Position numbers and translations under genes: made by a program. Below are positions 1-5,637 of a stretch of 7,285 nt of DNA, piece after piece; positions within the stretch are counted from its first letter, which is position 1; every line of letters starts with the position of its first letter. The stretch lies in assembly GCA_040255585.1 (NCBI GenBank), contig JBDZVI010000117.1:1-7285 (forward strand), read 5' to 3'. Under the pieces are notes generated by a model. The model saw only the letters and a program-made list of their open reading frames with translations. It had not been told where the DNA came from and made no database searches. This DNA is from JAAYYF01 sp040255585. GTDB lineage: Bacteria > Deinococcota > Deinococci > Deinococcales > Trueperaceae.

Positions 1-299
1 TCGCCATCGCGACCTTGGGCCTGCGCCCGGGAGCGCTGGCCGGAGCGATCCTGCTCAGGCCCGCCATGCCTTTCGAGTCGCCGCCGCGAGCCGACCTGAC
101 CGGCGTTCCGGTGCTCGTGACGCGGGGGCGGCGCGATCCGTACGGGCCCCTCTCCGAGCCGGTCGCGCCCTACCTGCGGGGCCTCGGAGCCACCCTAGCG
201 GAGGAAGTCCTCGAGGCCGGCCACGAGCTCACGCTCCGAGACCTACGGGCGGCGAGGGCGTGGCTGGCGGAGGCGCCGTGGCGGGCCGGCAGGCCCTGA
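1..299 (+). CDS. alpha/beta-hydrolase, carboxylesterase/phospholipase-like (3' end only)
   Basis: This is the C-terminal part of a gene that starts before the window; the reading frame is open from base 3, and the TTG at 15 is internal rather than a start. The visible protein has the second half of an alpha/beta-hydrolase fold of the MhqD/YpfH carboxylesterase type. A segment reading AGAILLRPAMPF resembles the strand following the nucleophile elbow. Then come a beta strand with VPVLVTRGRRDP, whose Asp (codon 135-137) is the likely acid of the triad, and AGHEL, whose His (codon 222-224) is the likely general base. The nucleophile serine lies upstream, outside the window. Such enzymes hydrolyse small esters or lysophospholipids in the cytoplasm; the substrate cannot be told. 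The gene is convergent with the next one, about 95 bases away. The family call is firm and the exact activity is not. Confidence 0.8.
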   Translation, partial: AIATLGLRPGALAGAILLRPAMPFESPPRADLTGVPVLVTRGRRDPYGPLSEPVAPYLRGLGATLAEEVLEAGHELTLRDLRAARAWLAEAPWRAGRP

Positions 300-339
300 G
301 CGGCGAACGCCTGAGTGGCGAGCGCCTGAGCGGTCAACC
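295..339 (+). repeat. three imperfect 15-bp tandem repeats at the end of the hydrolase gene
   Basis: Three consecutive 15-base units begin at 295, 310 and 325, reading CCTGAGCGGCGAACG, CCTGAGTGGCGAGCG and CCTGAGCGGTCAACC. The first overlaps the hydrolase stop codon at 297-299. Because the unit is a multiple of three it reads as LSGER-like repeats in another frame, but I see no sign that this frame is translated. The rest of the gap to 394 holds no gene and no convincing hairpin followed by a T-run. Replication slippage is the simplest origin. Confidence 0.7.
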
Positions 340-394
340 TCCTACCGACGTTGCCCCACCTCGCCGGACCCTGATCGAGCCGGTCTTCGACGCC

Positions 395-1618
395 TCAACC
401 GTTGGCCGCGGCCAGTTCCCCCGCCAGCGTGCCGACGGGCTCGACGACGACGTCCGAGAGGCCCAGCCACGCGGCCATCGTCCGCAGCTCGGTCGCCAGC
501 GCCTCGGCGACCGCCCCGGGGGCGCGCCGCTTGGCGCCGGGCGCCGGCGCCTCCTCGACCCAGGCTGCCTTCACGACGAGCGTTCCCCCCTTGCGCTCGG
601 CCTTGAGGTCGACGCGGCCGGCCATCTGATCGCCCAAGAGGAACGGGAGCGTGTAGTAGCCGTACTTGCGCTTCGGTGCCGGGGTGTAGATCTCGATGCG
701 GTACTCCATGCCGAACATGCGCTCGAGCCGGTCGCGGTACCAGCAGGCCGGGTCGAAGGGGGAGAGGAGCGCGGCGCCCGTCGCGCGGCCCGGGTCCTGC
801 GCCTCCGACGAGAGGAGCGCCGGCTCCTTCCAACCCTCCACCTTCACCCACCGCGCCAGGCCACGCTCCACCGCCGACACGGCCAGCGGTTTGGCCACGG
901 TCGTCTTGATGCGGAAGTGATCGCCGAGGTCGCCGACGGTGCCGATCCAGTCGGCGCGGAGCGCGCGGTCGAAGAGCTCCTGCTGGGCTTGGGCCTTGGG
1001 CAGGCCCGGCGCGTGGGCCAGGTCTCCCCACACGTGCGCGGGGGCGGCGTAGAGGCGCTGGAAGTTCGGCCGCCCGGCCACAGCCGCCCGACCCGTCATG
1101 AACAGGTACTCGAGGGCGTCCTTGGTGGCGCTCCAGTCCCACCAGCTCCCGCGGTTGCGGCGCGGCTCCTCCTCGAGGTGCTCGAGGTCGGCGCTAGTGA
1201 GGGGCCCGTTCTCGTGCAGCTCGCGCTCGACCGCCGCGATCAGCTCCCAGCGGCCTGCGCGCGGCACCTTCTCGAAATGCCTCTGCCAGCGCTCCTCCCA
1301 GTGCTCCATGCGGTAGCGGAGCGCTGGCAGGAGCTCGCGCGGCATGACGGACGCCTCATGGCCCCAATGCTCGAAGGTCTCGCCGGACGACCATAGGTAG
1401 TCGTCCAGGTCTGCAGTGTCGTAGGCGCCGTGCCGGGAGTACAGGGGGAGGTAGTGGGCGCGCGCGAGCACGTTGACGCTGTCGAGCTGCAGGACGCCCT
1501 GGCGGTTCAGGTAGTCGCGCATGCGCTTGCGGTTGGCCGAGCCTGAGCGCTTCCGCGCCAAGCCCTGCGCCGCGAGGAATATCCGCCTCGCCTCGGCTGC
1601 GGTCAGCTTCTCGGTCAC
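395..1618 (-). CDS. YcaQ/AlkZ-family DNA glycosylase (HTH_42 winged-helix protein)
   Basis: This 407-residue protein matches the winged-helix family (HTH_42, formerly DUF1006) that includes E. coli YcaQ (AlkX) and Streptomyces AlkZ. These monofunctional glycosylases remove bulky alkylated bases and unhook interstrand DNA crosslinks. Visible family signatures are GVLQLDSVNV at residues 41-50, carrying the QxD catalytic motif (Q44, D46) of the YcaQ branch rather than the QxQ of AlkZ; the HEAS segment near 87-90; the LLSPFDP turn near 284-290 with a Trp-Tyr-Arg-Asp-Arg run after it; and GYYTLPFLLGDQMAGRVDLK at 320-339. Length is normal for the family. The start is GTG at 1618-1616, chosen because the MTEKLTAAEARRIFLAAQGL start fits the family and a TANNNT box lies six bases upstream. 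The ribosome site is weak, which fits a leaderless message. It is monocistronic as far as visible. Family assignment is strong; in vivo substrate is inferred. Confidence 0.9.
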   Translation of the reverse strand: MTEKLTAAEARRIFLAAQGLARKRSGSANRKRMRDYLNRQGVLQLDSVNVLARAHYLPLYSRHGAYDTADLDDYLWSSGETFEHWGHEASVMPRELLPALRYRMEHWEERWQRHFEKVPRAGRWELIAAVERELHENGPLTSADLEHLEEEPRRNRGSWWDWSATKDALEYLFMTGRAAVAGRPNFQRLYAAPAHVWGDLAHAPGLPKAQAQQELFDRALRADWIGTVGDLGDHFRIKTTVAKPLAVSAVERGLARWVKVEGWKEPALLSSEAQDPGRATGAALLSPFDPACWYRDRLERMFGMEYRIEIYTPAPKRKYGYYTLPFLLGDQMAGRVDLKAERKGGTLVVKAAWVEEAPAPGAKRRAPGAVAEALATELRTMAAWLGLSDVVVEPVGTLAGELAAANG

Positions 1619-1624
1619 GCGCCT

Positions 1625-1630
1625 AGGCTA
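1625..1630 (-). promoter_or_regulatory. possible leaderless -10 box (TAGCCT) of the glycosylase gene
   Basis: On the minus strand TAGCCT ends six bases before the GTG start at 1618, so transcription would begin at or next to the start codon. No good -35 element is seen at 16-18 bases. The box overlaps an 8-bp palindrome, GCCTAGGC, at 1621-1628, which could be chance. The lipoprotein stop codon is only about 60 bases upstream. Confidence 0.4.
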
Positions 1631-1678
1631 ACGTGCCGCTGCCTGAGCAAGGACTCACACGCCAACGTCCGGCGCTGG

Positions 1679-2452
1679 TCACCCCGCTTCCGAGTCATCG
1701 TCGGGCGAGGCGCAGCCTGGGTCGCTCGGGTAGTCGGTCTTACCGTCCCCATCGTTGTCCCTGCCGTCCCGGCACTCCGGTGCCGCGCCGCCTCCGCCAA
1801 GGAGCTGGCCGGACAGCGGGAAGAACACGCCGACGGCGGTGGAGTCGTACTCGGTGGCAGGGGCGACCGCCAAGTGGATGAACACCGTCGTCACCCCGCC
1901 CAGGTAGTAGGCCTCCGCGCCGACGTTGGCCGTGAACCCCCCGCCCGTCACCAGCACGGAGTGGAACTCCGCCGGCACGGTCGGGTCGGCGGCGCTGGCG
2001 CTGCAGAGCGCCAGCATGGGCGCGCCGATGCCCAGGTTTCCGACCAGCGTGTCGATCTCCGTTCGCACCACGTCTGCCGCCCGTACGGCTCCGGAGAGCG
2101 TCAGGTTGAGCCTCCGCCAGACCGCCTGTCCGTCCGCCCTCACGACGTTGACTCCCGTGAGCTGGAGGGAGGCATCCGCGAGTGTGACCGGGCTCCAGCC
2201 GGTCGGGTAGACGAACCCGTACAGGGGCTGCACGGGGTGGATGTACGAGTTACCGACGTAAGGGAGCAGCCGGTAGGTCTCCGGGTAGTCGGCGCGTATC
2301 ACGCCGTTCATGAAGTCCCAGTAGGCAGCGGACGGTCCGGTGACGGTGGCACACGACTGCGACCGGAACGCCGCCCCGCCGCGGTCGGGTCCGCTCGAGC
2401 CCCCGCAGGCGGCGAGCAGCATGGCGAAGACGAGCAGGCACGTAACCTGCAT
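1679..2452 (-). CDS. lipoprotein of unknown function with an Asp-rich, Cys-flanked C-terminal tail
   Basis: I do not recognise the main domain. From the ATG at 2452 the product is 257 residues and opens with a short lipoprotein signal peptide, MQVTCLLVFAMLLAAC. The LAAC lipobox places the lipidated Cys at residue 16, followed by a Gly/Ser-rich tether, so the protein should be membrane-anchored outside the cytoplasm. The middle, roughly residues 30-215, is mixed beta-rich sequence with motifs such as YVGNSYIHPVQPLYGFVYP. A glycine linker (LLGGGG) near 217-222 leads to a tail from Cys227 to Cys247 with the pattern C-DG-DND-DG-D-PSDPGC, then DDDSE. This tail is a recurrent module on secreted bacterial proteins and looks able to bind calcium. 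An in-frame ATG at 2569 would add 39 polar and basic residues before the signal peptide. I prefer 2452 because it gives a normal signal peptide and has a GGAAG ribosome site. The neighbour at 2673 is divergent. Confidence 0.72.
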   Translation of the reverse strand: MQVTCLLVFAMLLAACGGSSGPDRGGAAFRSQSCATVTGPSAAYWDFMNGVIRADYPETYRLLPYVGNSYIHPVQPLYGFVYPTGWSPVTLADASLQLTGVNVVRADGQAVWRRLNLTLSGAVRAADVVRTEIDTLVGNLGIGAPMLALCSASAADPTVPAEFHSVLVTGGGFTANVGAEAYYLGGVTTVFIHLAVAPATEYDSTAVGVFFPLSGQLLGGGGAAPECRDGRDNDGDGKTDYPSDPGCASPDDDSEAG

Positions 2453-2460
2453 GCGAGCAA

Positions 2461-2465
2461 CTTCC
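2461..2465 (-). promoter_or_regulatory. ribosome binding site deciding the lipoprotein start
   Basis: On the minus strand GGAAG lies eight bases before the ATG at 2452. Together with the signal peptide starting there, it favours this start over the in-frame ATG at 2569, which has no comparable site. Confidence 0.5.
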
Positions 2466-2575
2466 GAGAGCGCGACTCGGTGTGCGCCCGGACTCGGCCT
2501 GGCGCCACGCGCTGTGGCGGTGCCGTCCGAGGCGCGCGTTGCGGCTGGCGTGTTTGCCATCTCTTGCATGCCGCG

Positions 2576-2581
2576 ACCATA
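2576..2581 (-). promoter_or_regulatory. possible -10 box (TATGGT) for the lipoprotein gene
   Basis: On the minus strand TATGGT lies six bases before the ATG at 2569. It would serve either a leaderless message starting at 2569 or one with a leader of about 120 bases translated from 2452. The flanking divergent region (about 2590-2612) is unusually AT-rich for this window, with the small palindromes CTTAAG and TTTAAA. No clear -35 element is visible. Confidence 0.4.
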
Positions 2582-2658
2582 GCGGCGCCCGACTTAAGCT
2601 CCGTTTAAAGACGACCTGCGCTTGGTTCGGTTAGGCGTCGTTGCGTCCCCTGGTCCGC

Positions 2659-2664
2659 TACATT
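2659..2664 (+). promoter_or_regulatory. possible -10 box (TACATT) for the MFS exporter gene
   Basis: TACATT ends eight bases before the ATG at 2673, a spacing expected for a leaderless promoter. There is no good Shine-Dalgarno sequence before this ATG and no convincing -35 hexamer at 16-18 bases. The proximity supports 2673 over the in-frame TTG at 2622 as the real start. Confidence 0.42.
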
Positions 2665-2672
2665 GGTCGGAC

Positions 2673-4052
2673 ATGGTCCGAACGCGTTCACTCCCGCGGG
2701 CGCTCCGTCCGTTCGAGACGGGTCAGTACCGGCTGCTCGCCGGAGCGCTGCTGGCGTCGCTGTTCGGCTCTGGCGTGTGGGCGGTCGCGATGGTCTGGGA
2801 GGTCATCGCCCTGGGCGGCGGCCCGACGCAGCTCTCGGCCGTTGCCGCGGCGGGGGCGGTCGGTCTGCTCGGCGCCGTGCTCGTCGGCGGAGCGATCGCC
2901 GACCGCGTGCCGCAGAAGAGGGTCCTGTTCACGGTCGAGTTCTGCAAGTCGCTGGTGGTCGGCACGGTAGCCGTCCTGGCCCTGACCGGCAACCTCGAGG
3001 TCCGCTACCTCATCGTGGCGGCGCTCGTCCTCGGCGTGGCCGACGCGTTCTTCTACCCGGCCTACTCCGCGCTCCTGCCCGCGATCCTGCCGCCGCAGCA
3101 ACTACTGGCGGCCAACGGGCTGGAGGGCATGTTGCGTCCGGCAGTCCAAGCGGCCGGCGGCCCCGCGCTCGCGGGGATACTCATCGCCGCCAGCTCGCCG
3201 GCCCACGCGCTCCTTTGCGTCGCGCTCTTCCAACTACTCGCGGCCACCGGGCTCCTGTTCCTCAGGCGGACCTCCGTCCGTCGCGAAGTCGTCTTTGGCG
3301 GCAACCCTTTGGTCGCGGCCCTGGTGGACATCCGGGACGGCCTCGTGTACATGGTCAGGACCCCGTGGATCCTGGCGACGCTACTCTTCGCCTGCGTCAT
3401 GCTCCTGGTGATCATGGGACCGATCCAGGTCCTCATGCCGTTCATAGTGCGAGACCGGCTCGGCGGCGATGCGGGGGCTTTCGCCGCTACCTTGGCCTCC
3501 TACGGCCTGGGCGGGGGCGCCGGCTCGCTGCTCGTCGCGTCGTGGCGACTGCCGCGCCGCTACCTGACCGTGATGCTCCTCCTCTGGGGCTTCGGCTGCC
3601 TGCCGCTGCTCGTAGTGGGGTTCGCGACGAGGCTCTGGCCCCTGCTGGTGACCATGTTCGTGATCGGCGCCGTGACGTCCGCAGCGAACGTCATCTGGGG
3701 AACGCTCCTGCAACGCAGGGTGCCTCCGGAACTCCTCGGGCGCGTGTCCAGCCTGGACTTCTTCGTCTCGCTGGCGCTGATGCCCGTGTCCATGGCGCTG
3801 GCTGGGCCGGTCGGCGAGCGTCTCGGCATGACCACCACCTTCGCCGTGGCGGCGCTCGTGCCGCCCGTGCTGGCGCTCGTGGCCATCTTCGCGGCGCGCC
3901 TGCCGCGGGACGAGTTGGCGCATCCGGTCCACGACGCGCACCACGACGCGCACCTCGACGCGGTCGAGCCGGGCTGGGCGCCCGGTCGACTCCAGGTAAG
4001 ACAGGACACGCGAGCTCTTCTCGGCTCGCTTATAATTAGGAGTCCTAAATGA
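2673..4052 (+). CDS. major facilitator superfamily exporter with a His-rich C-terminal tail
   Basis: This 459-residue protein is a membrane transporter of the MFS, resembling the MFS_3/EntS-like drug and siderophore exporters. Hydrophobic segments run through nearly the whole length, starting at about residues 22-40. The loop after the second helix carries motif A as GGAIADRVPQKR (about 72-83), the conserved gating signature. A second hydrophobic half starts near residue 233, so about 12 helices are expected. After the last helix a soluble tail of roughly 45 residues contains HPVHDAHHDAHLD (about 417-429), with five histidines and several aspartates. That suggests metal binding or simple drift of a dispensable tail. 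I chose ATG 2673; the TTG at 2622 would add 17 unconvincing residues. The substrate cannot be read from the sequence. Its last codons contain the promoter and palindrome of the next gene, which begins 12 bases after the stop, so some readthrough co-expression is likely. Confidence 0.88.
   Translation: MVRTRSLPRALRPFETGQYRLLAGALLASLFGSGVWAVAMVWEVIALGGGPTQLSAVAAAGAVGLLGAVLVGGAIADRVPQKRVLFTVEFCKSLVVGTVAVLALTGNLEVRYLIVAALVLGVADAFFYPAYSALLPAILPPQQLLAANGLEGMLRPAVQAAGGPALAGILIAASSPAHALLCVALFQLLAATGLLFLRRTSVRREVVFGGNPLVAALVDIRDGLVYMVRTPWILATLLFACVMLLVIMGPIQVLMPFIVRDRLGGDAGAFAATLASYGLGGGAGSLLVASWRLPRRYLTVMLLLWGFGCLPLLVVGFATRLWPLLVTMFVIGAVTSAANVIWGTLLQRRVPPELLGRVSSLDFFVSLALMPVSMALAGPVGERLGMTTTFAVAALVPPVLALVAIFAARLPRDELAHPVHDAHHDAHLDAVEPGWAPGRLQVRQDTRALLGSLIIRSPK
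4031..4036 (+). promoter_or_regulatory. consensus -10 box (TATAAT) of the secreted-protein gene
   Basis: A perfect TATAAT lies inside the 3' end of the MFS coding region, 28 bases before the ATG at 4065, so transcription should start near 4043. No clear -35 hexamer is present at 16-18 bases. An AT-rich run like this stands out in a GC-rich coding sequence, supporting a real promoter. Confidence 0.65.
4036..4048 (+). promoter_or_regulatory. perfect palindrome TTAGGAGTCCTAA, probable operator
   Basis: Two 6-base arms (TTAGGA and TCCTAA) flank a central G. The site overlaps the last base of the TATAAT box and covers the predicted transcription start. It lies within the last codons of the MFS gene, before the secreted-protein gene. 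A short palindrome at this place is what a dimeric winged-helix repressor would use. The MarR gene 850 bases downstream is the obvious candidate, but binding is inferred. Confidence 0.6.
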
Positions 4053-4053
4053 T

Positions 4054-4059
4054 AGGAGG
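4054..4059 (+). promoter_or_regulatory. consensus Shine-Dalgarno (AGGAGG) of the secreted-protein gene
   Basis: A full AGGAGG lies five bases before the ATG at 4065. It fixes this start and predicts strong translation, in contrast to the weak or absent sites of the MFS, MarR and glycosylase genes. Confidence 0.75.
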
Positions 4060-4064
4060 ACTCG

Positions 4065-4853
4065 ATGATCCGCTCCACTCTTTCGCCCAGAAGCTCCACA
4101 CCGTTCCGGCCCGGCCTCCCACCGCGCTTCCGCCTCGGCACGCTGGCGGGCCTCCTCCTGGCGCTCGCCGGCTTCGCGAGCGCACAGGTCGCCCCGCAAC
4201 CCCTCGCCATGACCTCGGACCTCGACCTGGTGGGGGCCTCCGTGAGCTACCTGGCGGATCTCGACCTGCTCGTGTTCGAGGTGGAGGTGGCCGGTGCCGC
4301 TGGGGAGACCGTGCCGACGGCCCGCGGCCAGGTGGACGGCGCGCCAGTCCTCGCCTACGCTTTCCCGACGACGCTCCCCGCCACCGCGGTCGGCTTCGGA
4401 GCAGTCGACGGCGTGCTGACCTTGGCGGTCACCGTTCACCCCGACTTCGACGACACCCCGCTGTGGGACGAGGACGGCGACTACGACTACGCCAACGACG
4501 GCTGGGTCTTCCATACGCACTGGGTCGTGCTCGCCCCGGATGAGCGGGTGGCGGGTGGGCTGTCCGCCGTCGAGTTCGCCGCCGACTCGGGGGCCACGCT
4601 ACCGCCGACGAACGCCGGCATGCCGATGTACCTCGACTCGCCCGGCTTCTCGGTCGTAACGGACGGCTCGCGCCTGCGCGTGCTCGTGCCGGCGCAACGA
4701 GTTCGCGGCCAGACCGAGTTCGGCTTCGATGCGGTGGCCGCCTACTTGCAAGTGAACACGAGCGATGCCGCGCGCCCCATGCTCGGCGTGTACGCCGTGT
4801 ACGACGTGCTCTCCGGCGACCTCAGCCTGCCGTACTCGGTCACAGACCGCTGA
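4065..4853 (+). CDS. secreted protein of unknown function with acidic and His motifs
   Basis: The 262-residue product has a Sec signal peptide. A basic N-region of about 23 residues precedes the hydrophobic core LGTLAGLLLALAGF, and the likely cleavage is after ASA at residue 40. The mature part, about 222 residues, looks beta-rich and soluble, with no membrane anchor and no cysteine. The most striking stretch is HPDFDD (125-130), then DEDGDYDYANDG (135-146), which looks like a calcium-type acidic loop, then HTHW (150-153). These carboxylates and histidines could form a metal site. PTNAGMPMYLDSPGFSV (181-197) also looks like a conserved family core. I do not know a named function. The start is fixed by a consensus ribosome site. 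A TATAAT box and a palindrome precede it, implying regulated, strong expression. A MarR gene follows after 42 bases. Confidence 0.85.
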   Translation: MIRSTLSPRSSTPFRPGLPPRFRLGTLAGLLLALAGFASAQVAPQPLAMTSDLDLVGASVSYLADLDLLVFEVEVAGAAGETVPTARGQVDGAPVLAYAFPTTLPATAVGFGAVDGVLTLAVTVHPDFDDTPLWDEDGDYDYANDGWVFHTHWVVLAPDERVAGGLSAVEFAADSGATLPPTNAGMPMYLDSPGFSVVTDGSRLRVLVPAQRVRGQTEFGFDAVAAYLQVNTSDAARPMLGVYAVYDVLSGDLSLPYSVTDR

Positions 4854-4855
4854 CG

Positions 4856-4885
4856 TTGGGCCTGGGTCCGGGGTAGAGGTAGCAT
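4856..4885 (+). promoter_or_regulatory. possible promoter of the MarR regulator gene
   Basis: TTGGGC at 4856-4861 and TAGCAT at 4880-4885 are separated by 18 bases, and the second ends ten bases before the GTG at 4896. The match is partial. The gene may also be read from the upstream promoter, because only 42 bases separate it from the previous gene and no terminator is seen there. Confidence 0.4.
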
Positions 4886-4895
4886 CACGGGGACG

Positions 4896-5546
4896 GTGCC
4901 CGGAACCTTCGACCTGGATGACCAGCACTCCGACCTGAACGCCAAGGTCGTAGCGGCCCTCGAGCGCCTCGGCACGGCCATGCGCGGGCTCTTGCGTGTC
5001 GAGGCCAGGAAGCACGGCCTCAGCCCCATCCAACTGCAGATACTCATCCAGATCGGCCAGCGCGCCTCCGACGAACAGGTCGGCGCGCTGGCCGCGCGCT
5101 TCGACGTCACCCCGCCAACCGTGAGCGACGCCGTCGCGTCGCTGGTGGCGAAGGGGCTCGTGGAGCGCCACGCGGGGGCCGACCGTCGCAACGTGCTGCT
5201 CGCGCTGACGGAGCATGGCGAGGCCGTGAAGCGCGCCGCGGAAGGGTGGGCCGACGGGGTCACCAGGCATGTGGCGAGCCTGCCCCTCGCGGTGCGTTAC
5301 GCCACGTTCGACGGCCTGACGGAGCTGATCGAGCGGTTGCACGACGACGGGGTCGTGACCGTGGCGCGGATGTGCCGTACCTGCCGGTTCTTGCGACGGG
5401 GCGATGTGCCCCGGGAAGCGGCCCTCGACGACTTGCCGGCCATGGCCGCCTCGAACGCGCCCTACTGGTGTGCGCTGCTCGAGATCCCGCTACGCGACGA
5501 GGACTTACGCGTGGACTGCCCGGACTACCGGCCGAAATCTACTTGA
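4896..5546 (+). CDS. MarR-family regulator with a C-terminal four-cysteine module
   Basis: This 216-residue protein is longer than a usual MarR protein (about 140-160). Residues 15-150 form the typical dimerising winged-helix repressor. GLSPIQLQILIQIG (41-54) is an early helix, VTPPTVSDAVASLVAKGLVE (71-90) contains the recognition helix, and DRRNVLLALTEHG (96-108) is the wing with its Asp-Arg-Arg. The extra C-terminal 60 residues hold four cysteines as C160-RT-C163, C192 (in PYWCALLE) and C208 (in VDCPDY), with no other cysteine in the protein. That spacing suggests a zinc, Fe-S or thiol-based sensor appended to the repressor. The start is GTG 4896; its ribosome site is weak and a -10-like box lies just upstream. 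It follows the secreted-protein gene by 42 bases, so it probably controls that gene through the palindrome at 4036-4048, which is inferred. The family is certain; ligand and targets are unknown. Confidence 0.9.
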   Translation: MPGTFDLDDQHSDLNAKVVAALERLGTAMRGLLRVEARKHGLSPIQLQILIQIGQRASDEQVGALAARFDVTPPTVSDAVASLVAKGLVERHAGADRRNVLLALTEHGEAVKRAAEGWADGVTRHVASLPLAVRYATFDGLTELIERLHDDGVVTVARMCRTCRFLRRGDVPREAALDDLPAMAASNAPYWCALLEIPLRDEDLRVDCPDYRPKST

Positions 5547-5552
5547 ACGCAG

Positions 5553-5574
5553 CGCCGACGACGCGGTCGTGGCG
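5553..5574 (+). terminator. hairpin after the MarR gene, possible terminator
   Basis: Six bases after the stop codon, CGCC and ACGAC pair with GTCGT and GGCG (one bulged G) around a three-base loop. There is no T-run after it, so it may be a weak terminator or only a 3'-end protecting hairpin. A second short hairpin, CGGGC-TGC-GCCCG, lies at 5590-5602. Confidence 0.3.
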
Positions 5575-5637
5575 CGCCGGCGTTACGGTCGGGCTGCGCC
5601 CGCCGTGTCGACCGGCGGGCCTCGTGGCTTTCTGCCT

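Noticed and set aside
260..1396. Long open frame on + opposite the glycosylase gene (378 codons)
   Set aside because: Its translation is rich in Arg, Gly, Pro and His with no recognisable domain, while the minus strand encodes a clear YcaQ-type protein. It is an antisense shadow typical of GC-rich DNA.
1621..1628. GCCTAGGC palindrome before the glycosylase start as a second regulator site
   Set aside because: Eight bases of self-complementarity is common by chance in GC-rich DNA, and it does not match the 4036-4048 palindrome.
2631..2643. Partial match (9 of 13) to the TTAGGAGTCCTAA palindrome upstream of the MFS start
   Set aside because: Tempting as a second operator, but it lacks the second arm's symmetry, and a match of this quality is expected several times by chance in a window of this length.
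2663..4039. Long + frame overlapping the MFS gene (458 codons)
   Set aside because: Its product is Arg/Gly/Ala/Pro-rich and low in hydrophobic segments; the other frame gives a convincing transporter with motif A.
3381..4520. Long minus-strand frame across the end of the MFS gene and the secreted-protein gene
   Set aside because: The translation is charged, His/Arg/Glu-rich and without a domain. It crosses two well-supported genes and is best seen as a shadow.
4049..4543. ATG at 4049 overlapping the MFS stop as ATGA, with AGGAG upstream, suggesting translational coupling
   Set aside because: The frame yields an Arg/Gly/Pro-rich sequence without signal peptide or domain. The ATG at 4065 has a perfect AGGAGG and gives a clean secreted protein. 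The AGGAG at 4038 is explained by the palindrome.
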